Assembly (NCBI GenBank): GCA_017506175.1
Contig: JAFVNW010000002.1
Location: forward strand, 29,685 to 93,684
Direction of reading: 5' to 3'
Source: Bacteroidales bacterium
Lineage (GTDB): Bacteria; Bacteroidota; Bacteroidia; Bacteroidales; WCHB1-69
Length of the DNA: 64,000 bases
Shown piece after piece: positions 25,993-34,959 of the stretch (the first letter of the stretch is position 1; each line of letters opens with the position of its first letter). Both the position numbers and the translations under genes were made by a program. The notes under the pieces were generated by a model. That model was not told the DNA's origin. It searched no databases and saw only the letters and a list, made by a program, of their open reading frames with translations.

Positions 25993-26250
25993 ATGGATCA
26001 ATTAATTGAAGAATTAAAGAAAGAAATTATTGAAGTCTTGAATCTGGAAGATAAAAAGCCGGAGGACATAGATGAAAATGCGCCCCTGTTTGGTGGCGAA
26101 ACAGGTCTGGATTCAATCGATGCTTTGGAGTTGATTGTCATGATGGAGAAGAATTATGGCATCAAATTGCAAAATGCCGCAGAAGGCAAGGAGATTTTCA
26201 AGTCTGTTCGCACGATGGCCGAATATATCAAAGAACATAGAACCAAATAG
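25993..26250 (+). CDS. Acyl carrier protein 2 of the cluster
   Basis: 85 residues. Attachment serine in GGETGLDSIDALELIVMMEK (about residue 40, motif DSID); helix III region NAAEGKEIFKSVRTMAEYI. GLDSIDALEL is characteristic of carriers in aryl-polyene and dialkylresorcinol clusters and differs from the DSLDF of the first ACP. It lies 3 bp after the short ketosynthase-like gene and 3 bp before the next ketosynthase start. Confidence 0.93.
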   Translation: MDQLIEELKKEIIEVLNLEDKKPEDIDENAPLFGGETGLDSIDALELIVMMEKNYGIKLQNAAEGKEIFKSVRTMAEYIKEHRTK

Positions 26251-26253
26251 TTG

Positions 26254-27462
26254 ATGGACGGAATTGTTGTTACAGGAATGGGCGTGATTTCGGCTCTCGG
26301 CAGGGGTGTGGAGCAGACTGCATCCATGCTGCTGCAGGAAAAGTCCGGTGTGGATAAAATGCGGATTTTGAAGTCGAAATACACCTCTTTGCCTGTGGGT
26401 GAAGTGCATGAAACCACGGAGGAACTCCTTGATTCCCTGCATTATCGCCGCGACAAGGTGATTACACGTACCACTTTGCTGGGGCAGGTTGCCCTGCTTG
26501 AGGCTACACAAATGGCCAAGCTGCAGAAAGGTCTGCTTGAGGGCAAGCGTGTGGCTTTCATTTCTGCCACGACCGTTGGCGGTATGGAAAAAAGTGAGCA
26601 ACTTTATCACGATTTTCTATATGGGACCGAGCATAGCGAGTACATCGCGCTTCACGATTGCGGCGCTTGCACGAATATGATTGCGGAAATCACGGAGCAG
26701 GATATTCACTATTCGATGTTGACGACGATCTCGACAGCTTGTTCGTCAGCGGCAAATGCTTTCTTGCTTGCCGCGAATCTGCTTCGCACGGGCCGGGCCG
26801 ATATCGTGGTAGCTGGCGGTACGGAATGCCTTAGCAAGTTTCACCTCGATGGTTTCAATTCCCTTATGATTTTGGATGATGAGGTTTGCAAGCCGTTCGA
26901 CAAAAACCGCAAGGGTATCAATTTGGGCGAAGCGGCTGCTTATCTGGTTCTGGAAAGCCCCCAAACCGCGCAAGAGCGCGGTGTAGCACCACTCTGCCGT
27001 TATGCAGGCGGAGGCAACCGTTGCGATGCCTATCACCAGACTGCCTCTTCTCCGAATGGCGAGGGCGCCTATCAGTCGATGATTCAGGCACTCGAAGAGG
27101 CTGGACTTCAGCCATCGGACATTGACTACATCAATGCGCATGGCACGGGCACTGCGAACAACGATGAGACTGAAGGATTTGCCGTGATGCGCGTTTTTGG
27201 CGACCGCGTGCCACCCATCTCCTCCACCAAGGCTTTCACCGGACATTCCACGAGCGCCGCCGGCGCTCTCGAAGCCGTGATCTCTATCCTTGCCCTTACT
27301 CGCAATTTCATTCCTGTCAGCTTGAACTTCAAAGAAAAAATTGACTCTCTGAACTTTACCCCCGTCACGCAGACCATTCGCAACGCAAAACTCCGTCACG
27401 TGATGACCAACTCTTTTGGCTTCGGCGGCAATGACACCTCCTGTATCTTTTCAAAATTGTAG
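26254..27462 (+). CDS. Beta-ketoacyl-ACP synthase 3 of the cluster (triad intact)
   Basis: 402 residues from ATG 26254 (a TTG just before is not needed). Active Cys in ISTACSSAANAFLLAANLL (about 162), His in INAHGTGTANNDETEG (about 295) and His in SSTKAFTGHSTSAAGALE (about 330); NSFGFGGNDTSCIF closes the fold. It is followed directly by a chain-length-factor-like partner at 27501, the same KS-CLF order as ApeO-ApeC and type II PKS minimal systems, so it is the likely chain-extending enzyme. Confidence 0.92.
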   Translation: MDGIVVTGMGVISALGRGVEQTASMLLQEKSGVDKMRILKSKYTSLPVGEVHETTEELLDSLHYRRDKVITRTTLLGQVALLEATQMAKLQKGLLEGKRVAFISATTVGGMEKSEQLYHDFLYGTEHSEYIALHDCGACTNMIAEITEQDIHYSMLTTISTACSSAANAFLLAANLLRTGRADIVVAGGTECLSKFHLDGFNSLMILDDEVCKPFDKNRKGINLGEAAAYLVLESPQTAQERGVAPLCRYAGGGNRCDAYHQTASSPNGEGAYQSMIQALEEAGLQPSDIDYINAHGTGTANNDETEGFAVMRVFGDRVPPISSTKAFTGHSTSAAGALEAVISILALTRNFIPVSLNFKEKIDSLNFTPVTQTIRNAKLRHVMTNSFGFGGNDTSCIFSKL

Positions 27463-27500
27463 CGTTGTCAATGGTTCACCAATCACACTTCACCAACAAT

Positions 27501-28577
27501 ATGAGCATTTATATACAATCTGTATCGCAAATCTCTGTACAAAAACCACTTACGGAAGAATGGTTTGATAATCCCATCCTGCCGAAAGAGGCTTTCGCCC
27601 AGTCAATCGAGCCTGACTACAAGCAGTTTATTCCACCTGCGGAGTCAAGAAGAATGGGGCGTTTGATTAAGCGGGCCATCACCACCTCTCTTTCGGCATT
27701 GAAAAAAGGCGGTTGTGAAATGCCCGACGCGATCATCTCCGGTACCGGACTCGGCTGTATTGAAAACACCGAAAAGTTCCTCAATGCAGTGATTGACAAC
27801 GATGAAGAGTGTTTGCCCCCCACCGCTTTCATGCAGTCAACGCATAACACCATCAGTTCTCAAATCGCCATTCGCCTGCATTGTCATGGCTACAACAGCA
27901 CTTATTCCAATCAGGGGACTTCGTTTGATAGCGCGTTGTTGGATGCTTTCATTCAGTTGCAGTTGGGGCAAATCCGCTCGGCCCTTGTCGGCGGGCATGA
28001 TGAAATGACTCCCGATTATTTCAATATGCTGTCGAAAATCAATTATTGGCGCAAAGAGGATGTCAATGTGGATATGATGAGACAGTGCGACAAAGAAATC
28101 AACTCGTTTTCAGGAAGTTGTTCTTTGAGTATGCTCGTTGGAACCGACCACACGGAAAACACGCTTTGTAGGCTTGCCGATATTGAGCTCTTCCATTCTC
28201 CCATGCCTTCCCAAATCAGGGACTCTCTATTCAAAATGTTGCACGCCAACAAGCTCACGCTCTCTGATGTGGATGCGGTGGTGGCCAGTTATAGCGGGAA
28301 CCCCAATGTGGATCGTTATGTCGGCCACTATTTGACACAGGCGATGTCTGAATTTCCTGTCATTTGGTATAAACACTTGTTTGGGGAATCCTTCTGCTCT
28401 TCAGCATTCGGCATATACGTTGCTGCGATGTGCTTACATAAGAGATTGATCCCGAAACTATTATTGTATAATCCAAAGGATGCTGAAATAAAAAATCCGA
28501 AGAACATCCTCGTTTTCAATTATTTCGGTTGGAATCCTTCGCAACCTAATGTTTCACTTTCTCTTTTATCAATATGA
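27501..28577 (+). CDS. Chain-length factor (KS-beta), active Cys replaced by Gln
   Basis: 358 residues from MSIYIQSVSQISVQ; an in-frame ATG at 27471 would add ten less convincing residues. Ketosynthase fold: AIISGTGLGCIENTEKFL, ST HNTISSQIAIRL, and at the nucleophile elbow TYSNQGTSFDSALLDA, where Gln (about 138) replaces Cys. Cys-to-Gln is the hallmark of type II PKS chain-length factors, which decarboxylate malonyl-ACP and set chain length. The C-terminal region (VVASYSGNPNVDRYVGHYL, WYKHLFGESFCSSAFGIYVAA) lacks the usual catalytic HGTGT histidine motif. Partner of the gene at 26254. Confidence 0.85.
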   Translation: MSIYIQSVSQISVQKPLTEEWFDNPILPKEAFAQSIEPDYKQFIPPAESRRMGRLIKRAITTSLSALKKGGCEMPDAIISGTGLGCIENTEKFLNAVIDNDEECLPPTAFMQSTHNTISSQIAIRLHCHGYNSTYSNQGTSFDSALLDAFIQLQLGQIRSALVGGHDEMTPDYFNMLSKINYWRKEDVNVDMMRQCDKEINSFSGSCSLSMLVGTDHTENTLCRLADIELFHSPMPSQIRDSLFKMLHANKLTLSDVDAVVASYSGNPNVDRYVGHYLTQAMSEFPVIWYKHLFGESFCSSAFGIYVAAMCLHKRLIPKLLLYNPKDAEIKNPKNILVFNYFGWNPSQPNVSLSLLSI

Positions 28578-28927
28578 TACGAACTCTCTTATTAGTTTTA
28601 CTGCAATCCTTTCTGCTGGTCTCATCGCAGGTGTCTCTTAAATTTGCTCTTCGGAAAATCCCCTCCTTTTCATGGAGTTGGACTTTTTTTAAAGCTGTTT
28701 TCAGCTCATGGCCGCTTCTCATTGCAGGAGTTTGTGGTACCGCCGCTTTTGTAGTTTGGATAATGTTATTGAAAAAGAATGATTTCAGTCTGGTATATCC
28801 TTTAACTGCAGTAAGTTACGTGATTGGACTTTGCCTTTCGTTCTTCATTTTGCACGAAACGATTCCGTTTACACGTTGGATTGGCGTTCTGATTTTGATG
28901 GTGGGTGTATATTTTATTATTAAGTAA
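28574..28927 (+). CDS. Small EamA/DMT-type membrane protein, four helices
   Basis: 117 residues with four hydrophobic segments (about 3-22, 45-67, 73-91, 96-116). LVSSQVSLKFALR and FSLVYPLTAVSYVIGLCLSFFILHETIPFTRWIGVLILMVGVYF match half-size DMT proteins such as ArnE/ArnF, with the 'YPL...v......E....rwiGv.lI..Gv' motif. Such dimers flip undecaprenyl-linked sugars. Together with the GT2 at 29307 it suggests a glycolipid carrier step in the pathway. Start overlaps the previous stop by 4 bases. Confidence 0.78.
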   Translation: MIRTLLLVLLQSFLLVSSQVSLKFALRKIPSFSWSWTFFKAVFSSWPLLIAGVCGTAAFVVWIMLLKKNDFSLVYPLTAVSYVIGLCLSFFILHETIPFTRWIGVLILMVGVYFIIK

Positions 28928-28932
28928 GAAGG

Positions 28933-29301
28933 ATGTTTCAGAATAGTTTGTTTTTTGTTGAGAAACAGGAGGTTGGAGATGATTCAGCCGATTTTTCAAT
29001 TCGTTTGAATCCCGAACATCGAATCTTTGAAGGTCATTTCCCCGGAGATCCCATCGTGCCGGGCGTGTGCATTTTCCAAATTGCCACGGAACTTTTTGGA
29101 TTGATCACCCCTGTTAAAAATCCAATTTTTAGTGTTAAAAATGCGAAATTCCTGAATATTATCCGTCCTTTGAAACAACGTGAGGTGAATTATCAACTCG
29201 CTTGGGAGCCTGCGGAAAGCGGATATGTAGTCAAGGCGTCAGTCTCCTTTGAGGATACGAAATTCGCAAAAATATCTTTCAAAGTTTGCAGTAATCAGTA
29301 A
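28933..29301 (+). CDS. Hotdog dehydratase subunit, ApeI-like (has His, lacks Glu)
   Basis: 122 residues, FabZ-type hotdog. FEGHFPGDPIVPGVCIFQIATE carries the catalytic His35 of the GHFPG motif, but the general-acid position 14 residues later, Glu in FabZ, is Gln49. SVKNAKFLNIIRPLKQ fits the 'ik.akFl.pv.pgd' strand. Alone it should be a poor dehydratase. The subunit at 23336 has the Glu but no His, so a heterodimer would restore one site. Confidence 0.8.
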   Translation: MFQNSLFFVEKQEVGDDSADFSIRLNPEHRIFEGHFPGDPIVPGVCIFQIATELFGLITPVKNPIFSVKNAKFLNIIRPLKQREVNYQLAWEPAESGYVVKASVSFEDTKFAKISFKVCSNQ

Positions 29302-29306
29302 TTGTC

Positions 29307-30074
29307 GTGCAACCACCTTTAGATCAACGCTTTAATGAGCTTAACATTTGTATTGTAATCCCCACTTACAATAATGCTGGGACGATTATGCAGGTGATAG
29401 AGGCGGCGCGCAGTCGGTGCAATCACGTCATGGTGATCAATGATGGTGCGACGGATGCAACGCCTGATTTGTTGAAAAGCGTTGAAAATGAAGTGATTCT
29501 GATAGGTTATTCGCCGAATAGGGGAAAGGGCTATGCGCTGAAAACCGCTTTCCGAGAAGCTAAAAAGCGTGGCTTTGACTACGTAATCACAATGGATTCC
29601 GATGGACAACATTCAGTGGACGACTTGCCTGTTTTTTTGGATTCCATCCAGCAACACCCTGATTCTCTGCTGATTGGCAGTCGCGGAATGAATCATCCGA
29701 ACATGCCGCAGAAGAACACTTTCGCCAACAAATTTTCCAACTTTTGGTTTGCACTTCAAACCGCCCATCGATTGCCCGATACGCAGTCGGGCTACCGCCT
29801 CTATCCTCTGCGTAGAATGGATGGGATGCATTGGCTGACAAGTCGTTATGAGACGGAATTAGAGATATTGGTGCGCTCTGCTTGGCGCGGAATCCCTTTG
29901 ATCCCCGTCCCCATCAATGTATATTACCCTCCTGCCGAAAAGCGTGTTTCGCATTTCAGACCGCGCGCAGACTTCTTCCGCATCAGCGTGCTGAATGCCG
30001 TTCTCTGCCTCTTGGCCGTCCTCTATGGCTATCCTTCCATGCTTTGGCACAAAATCTTCAAATATCATCGTTAA
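29307..30074 (+). CDS. Family 2 glycosyltransferase of the cluster
   Basis: 255 residues, GTG start 6 bp after the previous gene; no ATG is available before the catalytic domain. NICIVIPTYNNAGTIMQVIE, HVMVINDGATDAT, NRGKGYALKTAFREA, DYVITMDSDGQHSVDDL (DXD-type DSDGQH) and DTQSGYRLYP are classic DPM1-like motifs. A single C-terminal hydrophobic segment (VLNAVLCLLAVLYGYPSMLW) may anchor it. Probably charges a polyprenyl phosphate or the pathway lipid with a sugar, matching the flippase-like neighbour at 28574. Confidence 0.88.
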   Translation: MQPPLDQRFNELNICIVIPTYNNAGTIMQVIEAARSRCNHVMVINDGATDATPDLLKSVENEVILIGYSPNRGKGYALKTAFREAKKRGFDYVITMDSDGQHSVDDLPVFLDSIQQHPDSLLIGSRGMNHPNMPQKNTFANKFSNFWFALQTAHRLPDTQSGYRLYPLRRMDGMHWLTSRYETELEILVRSAWRGIPLIPVPINVYYPPAEKRVSHFRPRADFFRISVLNAVLCLLAVLYGYPSMLWHKIFKYHR

Positions 30075-33000
30075 ATGCGCAAGTTTTTCGTCGGAATTTA
30101 CATTTTTTTTGAAAAACACCGCTGGGCGATGTGGCTAACCCTGCTGACTTTGGTCGTTGTGGCTATCGTGGGCATCATGCACATAAGGTTCGTGGAGGAT
30201 ATCAGCAATTTTTTCCCTGAAAACGGCGAAAACAAAAGAGTGAACGATGCTTACCAGCATATCGGCTCCGATAACCGCATCGTCATCAATATCAAACAAG
30301 CCCGTCGCGATACAACGCAAGAAGTTGATTATGAGTTGCTTGCTGCTGCTGTGGATTCGTTGGTTGCTCGTCTTTATCAGAATGACAAAGACAGTTTGAT
30401 GCAGAAGGTTTTTTATCAATTTGACAATCAGCAAATTACAGATATAACAGCTTTTGTAGTCCAGAATATGCCCTATTTTTTAGAGGAGGAGGACTATGCC
30501 CGAATGGATACGCTGATAAATACTCAACACATTGATTCACTGTTGATTAACGATGTGATGATTCTCTCTTCGCCGACGGGGTTCATGCAGCAGGTGATTC
30601 TTTCCGACCCCTTGTTCTTTTCTGGAAATGTCTTGAAAAAATTGGATCATTTCCGTCTGAACGACCAATACAAGGAGAGTGGCGGCTACATTTTCAACAA
30701 TTCCGGCGATGAGGCTATCGTTGTGGTGACTTCCAAGTTTCCCGTCAGCGAAACGTTCAATAACTCCCGCCTTATACAACAGATTGACGATGCGATGCAA
30801 ACGGTTGAGAAACAATTCGATCGCAAGGTCAAGATAACGGATTTTGGCGCTTCGCTGGTCTCGCAGACCAACTCGCACCAAATCAAAAAAGACAGTTTGT
30901 GGGCCCTTTTGCTATCCCTTTCCTTCATCGTTGCGCTACTTATCTACTATTATCGGAATCTGAAATGTATCTTGTTGATTGTCTGTACAATATCTTTCGG
31001 TGGGCTCTTCGCTTTGGGGTATATTGTGCTGTTTGAAAATCCAATTTCCATCATTGCGGTCGGCGTTGCTTCCATCATCATCGGCATTGCCATCAACTAC
31101 CCGATTCATCTACTGTCACATTTTAAAAGGACAAGTGATAAAGTACAGATTATCAAGGATATAGTGACTCCTTTGCTGATTGGGAACATCACAACGGTCG
31201 GCGCGTTCTTGAGTTTGTTGTTCATCAGTTCGGACGCGATGCGCGATCTCGGTTTGTTTGCCGCACTGCTTTTAGTCGGCACGATTTTGTTTGTGCTCAT
31301 TTTCTTGCCGCATCTGTTGGGTAAACGTCCGGAGAAATGGCAGGAGGCGCAACTTTCTTTCAGAAAAGTTGCAGAATTTCATCCCGAAAACCACCCTTGG
31401 TTGCTGGTGGTGATTCTGGCTCTCACTGTGGTGTTCTTCATCGGAAGTTCGAGGACCTCTTTTGAGACGAACATGCACAAAATCAACTACATGACGGATG
31501 AACAGCGCGCTGCCTTCGAGAAGTTGGTGGCTGAATCCGATACGACGGTGCAGACAGTCTATTGCATTGCGGAGGGAAAAACGACCGATGCGGCATTGCA
31601 GAAGTACGAAAAGGTTGCGGCGACACTTTCCAAAATGTTGCAAGATTCTATTGCTAAACAAGTTAGCGGAATCAGCGTGTTTCTCCCTTCGCAGCAGCAA
31701 CAGCAGAAAAGGCTGGCTTTGTGGAATGACTTCTGGTCAAAACATCGTGAGCAATTTATGGCCTCGTTCGCAAAATCCGCGAAAGAAAATGGTTTCAGTG
31801 AGGTGGCATTCGAGGATTTCTATGCCACGTTGCAGTATGATTTCCAGCCGCAGCCGTTGGAGTATTTCGAGTCGGCGCTCCACGATCTTGTCTCTTCTTA
31901 CATCGTTGAAGAAGATGGGAAATCGATGATTTATAGTATTTTACAAGTAAAAAAACAAGAACGGGAGCAGGTCGAACAACGGCTCAATTCCGCTGATACG
32001 GATGTTTTTGCATTCACGGATTCCTCCATTATCACAAGAATGATTGATGCGCTTTCCGGTGACTTCGACTATGTGCTTTACATTTGTGGATTCATTGTTT
32101 TTGCTTTCCTGCTTTTCTCGTTTGGTCGCTTGGAAATCGCGCTGTCCGCCTTCATCCCCTTGACCATCGCTTGGATTTGGATTTTAGGCATTATGGGCAT
32201 TTTTGACATCAAATTCAACATTGTCAACATCATTTTGGCCACGTTTATCTTCGGGCAGGGCGATGATTATGCCATTTTTGTGACGGAAGGGGTGATGTAC
32301 GAATACCGGACGGGCCGTAAAATGTTGGCGCAATTCAAGAATTCCATCATCCTTTCCGCGTCGATTATGTTCTTGGGAATTGGCATGTTGATTTTTGCTA
32401 AACATCCCGCGATGCGTTCGCTGGCAGAGGTCACTGTCATCGGCATGGCTTCGGTAGTGATGATGGCTTACATTTTCCCGCCATTGATTTTCAAGTGGTT
32501 GACAACCAAAAGCGGCAAGTTGCGCCGCGTTCCCGTCACTCTTTGGAATTTGCTGAAAACGATTGCGGCCTTCTCTATTTTCTTTGTCACCTCTCTTGGC
32601 ATCTCTCTTTGGGCCGTTTTCTGCAAAATTTTCTTCAATAGAAATGATAGGGTGAAACAACATTTCCATCGGATGCTTTGCAACGTGATGCGCTTTTTCG
32701 CCAAGGCGATGTTTCAAGTGGATTATGATTTGCAAAATCCTAATAATGAGGATTTTAAGAAACCTTCCATTCTCATTTCCAACCATCAGTCGCACTTGGA
32801 CATGCTCTATTTGCTGACCTTGTCGCCCAAAATTGTGGTGCTGACAAACCAGTGGGTTTGGAACTGTCCATTCTATCGCTGGATTATCCGCTACGCCGAT
32901 TTTTTGCCAGTGGCGGACGGTATTGAGGCTAATGTTACGAAACTCAGTGAGTTGGTTCATCGGGGGTATTCCATTTTGGTTTTCCCTGAGGGCACTCGCT

Positions 33001-33626
33001 CCGCCAATTGCGACATCCTTCGCTTTCATCAGGGCGCGTTTTATCTGGCCAACGAGCTGAATCTGGATGTGTTGCCGGTGGTTTTGCATGGGGTTGGGCA
33101 CGCGTTTCCGAAAGAGGAGTTTCTGCTACACAAGGGGAAGGTGACACTTTCGGTTTTGAACAGGATTCCCTCTGATGTGGATTTGCGCCGCAATCAACCG
33201 ACTTTAAAGGTCGCTCAGGCGTTTCGCCATCTCTATATTCGTGAATATCAAAGAATTGTGAACGAAGTTGAAACGCCATCCTATTATCGTGAATGGGTGA
33301 TGCAAAACTACATCTACAAAGGGGCGGAGGTTGCGCGTGCGTGCCGTCGGCAGTTCAGGAATTTTGAAGTTTGGAAGAAGGAGATTGCCAAACTTCCCGA
33401 CGAGGGCACGCTGCTGATTCAAAATTGCGGTCAGGGTGAATTCTCTTTGTTGGTCGCTTTAACAAAGAAAAATTTGCATATTTTTGCAATTGAGAAAAAT
33501 CAGGAGGCATTTGATGTGGCCTCGCATTGCGCCGCCATTCCGCAGAATCTCCATTATGTAACGGAACTTGATGAAAATCAATGTTTTAATCTTATTTTAG
33601 ATCAAACAAAAATAACAGGAAAATAA
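30075..33626 (+). CDS. MMPL exporter fused to PlsC acyltransferase and methyltransferase-like domain
   Basis: 1183 residues in three parts. About 1-840: an RND/MMPL transporter with a first helix (WAMWLTLLTLVVVAIVGIMHI), a periplasmic loop, a helix bundle with IGIAINYPIHLL, a second loop and a second bundle with GQGDDYAIFVTEGVMYEYRTGRKM. About 875-1060: a PlsC-like acyltransferase with NHQSHLDML (HX4D, about 903) and FPEGTRSANCDIL (about 969). About 1090-1183: a Rossmann-like segment (GTLLIQNCGQGEFSLLVAL, IFAIEKNQEAFDVA) resembling a degenerate SAM methyltransferase. Related MMPL exporters occur in aryl-polyene clusters; fusion would couple lipid attachment to export across the inner membrane. 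Starts right after the GT2 stop. Confidence 0.88.
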   Translation: MRKFFVGIYIFFEKHRWAMWLTLLTLVVVAIVGIMHIRFVEDISNFFPENGENKRVNDAYQHIGSDNRIVINIKQARRDTTQEVDYELLAAAVDSLVARLYQNDKDSLMQKVFYQFDNQQITDITAFVVQNMPYFLEEEDYARMDTLINTQHIDSLLINDVMILSSPTGFMQQVILSDPLFFSGNVLKKLDHFRLNDQYKESGGYIFNNSGDEAIVVVTSKFPVSETFNNSRLIQQIDDAMQTVEKQFDRKVKITDFGASLVSQTNSHQIKKDSLWALLLSLSFIVALLIYYYRNLKCILLIVCTISFGGLFALGYIVLFENPISIIAVGVASIIIGIAINYPIHLLSHFKRTSDKVQIIKDIVTPLLIGNITTVGAFLSLLFISSDAMRDLGLFAALLLVGTILFVLIFLPHLLGKRPEKWQEAQLSFRKVAEFHPENHPWLLVVILALTVVFFIGSSRTSFETNMHKINYMTDEQRAAFEKLVAESDTTVQTVYCIAEGKTTDAALQKYEKVAATLSKMLQDSIAKQVSGISVFLPSQQQQQKRLALWNDFWSKHREQFMASFAKSAKENGFSEVAFEDFYATLQYDFQPQPLEYFESALHDLVSSYIVEEDGKSMIYSILQVKKQEREQVEQRLNSADTDVFAFTDSSIITRMIDALSGDFDYVLYICGFIVFAFLLFSFGRLEIALSAFIPLTIAWIWILGIMGIFDIKFNIVNIILATFIFGQGDDYAIFVTEGVMYEYRTGRKMLAQFKNSIILSASIMFLGIGMLIFAKHPAMRSLAEVTVIGMASVVMMAYIFPPLIFKWLTTKSGKLRRVPVTLWNLLKTIAAFSIFFVTSLGISLWAVFCKIFFNRNDRVKQHFHRMLCNVMRFFAKAMFQVDYDLQNPNNEDFKKPSILISNHQSHLDMLYLLTLSPKIVVLTNQWVWNCPFYRWIIRYADFLPVADGIEANVTKLSELVHRGYSILVFPEGTRSANCDILRFHQGAFYLANELNLDVLPVVLHGVGHAFPKEEFLLHKGKVTLSVLNRIPSDVDLRRNQPTLKVAQAFRHLYIREYQRIVNEVETPSYYREWVMQNYIYKGAEVARACRRQFRNFEVWKKEIAKLPDEGTLLIQNCGQGEFSLLVALTKKNLHIFAIEKNQEAFDVASHCAAIPQNLHYVTELDENQCFNLILDQTKITGK

Positions 33627-33634
33627 AATATTCA

Positions 33635-34927
33635 ATGATGAAATGTAAATTGATTTATCCGAAGTGGAAAAAATTGCCAGGACAAACTACTTTTAATTTG
33701 CCTCCTCATGGTGCGGTGGTTTTTGCCGCAACGTTGCCGGAGGAAGTGGAAATCTCCTTTACCGATGAAAATGTCGAGGAGCTTGATTTTAATGAGGAGT
33801 GTGATTTCGTCGCTATTTCCATGATGCTTTCCACTCAGGTCAAGCGTGGTTGGGCCATTGCCGACAAGTATCGTGCGATGGGCAAAAAGGTGATGTTCGG
33901 CGGTATTTCCACGATGCTGCATGCGGAAGAGACGTTGCTTCATGCCGATTCGGTATTTTTGGGGGAATCGGAAGGCCGTATGGATGCCGTGATTGACGAC
34001 CTGAAAAACAACAAGTTGAAAAAAGTCTATAATTATATGGGGCAACAGCCGGATATTGCATTGGTTGGACCTGCTCGCCGCGATTTGTACAAGCGTGAGC
34101 TTTATAACCACAAGGGGGTTCAGATGGTGGATTTGTTCCATGCCTCCCGTGGTTGCCGTTTCAGCTGCTATCCTTGCGCCGTTTCTTACTTAGGTGGCCG
34201 TTGCTTTCGCGCACGTCCTATCGACAAGGTGCTTGAAGAATTGGAAACCATCGACAACAATCGTCTCTTCATCGTGGATAACTCGTTGGCTCAGAACACG
34301 GAATGGGAGATGGATCTCTTCCGCGAAATGATTCCGTACAAGAAAAAATGGATTAGCCATACGATTGAAGACAAGCCGGAGGTGTTGGATTTGGCGGCGC
34401 AGGCTGGCGCATGGTACGTTTATCAGGCGGTTTATGACACTTCCGACTACATCAAAGAGCGTATTAAACGTTATCACGATTATGGAATCGGGGTGGAAGG
34501 CACCATTCTGTTGGGGTTGGACAACCAGACCGAAGACGACATCCTGCGCCTCATCGATTTCCTGCTCAATGTGGATTTGGATTTGGCAGAATTCACCATC
34601 TTGGCCCCATTCCCGCACACCAAGGCCTACGATGACTTAATGCGCGAGGGCCGCATTTTCGACCATGATTGGGATCACTACAATGCCGGTCAGGTGGTTT
34701 ATCAGCCCAAACACATGTCTCCCGAACGTCTGCAGGAATTGTACGAATATGCCTGGAAATCGTTCTATGGTACTGAAACTCAAGAAGAAAAAATGTTCCG
34801 ATTGTTCACCCGCGTCATGTTGCGCGAAATGGAAGACGGCACCTATCGCCCGCGCAACCGCAACTTGGCCAACAAGTCTTTCGGTAAGGATGTTGACCGC
34901 AGCAAGAGCCATTTTAACGCATTTTAA
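33635..34927 (+). CDS. B12-binding domain radical-SAM enzyme
   Basis: 430 residues. N-terminal cobalamin-binding-like Rossmann domain (FAATLPEEVEISFTDENVEE, DFVAISMMLSTQVKRGWAIAD, KKVMFGGISTMLH) and a radical-SAM domain with CX3CX2C in SRGCRFSCYPCAVSYL (about 171-178), followed by VEGTILLGLDNQTEDDI and a C-terminal extension. Class B radical-SAM enzymes methylate unactivated carbons or rearrange rings. No DXHXXG is seen, but the family often lacks it. Its substrate here is unknown; co-location suggests C-methylation or another modification of the polyene, aryl head or lipid anchor. Confidence 0.85.
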   Translation: MMKCKLIYPKWKKLPGQTTFNLPPHGAVVFAATLPEEVEISFTDENVEELDFNEECDFVAISMMLSTQVKRGWAIADKYRAMGKKVMFGGISTMLHAEETLLHADSVFLGESEGRMDAVIDDLKNNKLKKVYNYMGQQPDIALVGPARRDLYKRELYNHKGVQMVDLFHASRGCRFSCYPCAVSYLGGRCFRARPIDKVLEELETIDNNRLFIVDNSLAQNTEWEMDLFREMIPYKKKWISHTIEDKPEVLDLAAQAGAWYVYQAVYDTSDYIKERIKRYHDYGIGVEGTILLGLDNQTEDDILRLIDFLLNVDLDLAEFTILAPFPHTKAYDDLMREGRIFDHDWDHYNAGQVVYQPKHMSPERLQELYEYAWKSFYGTETQEEKMFRLFTRVMLREMEDGTYRPRNRNLANKSFGKDVDRSKSHFNAF

Positions 34928-34959
34928 TTTTTTTAGAACTAAATTAATACTAAATACAG

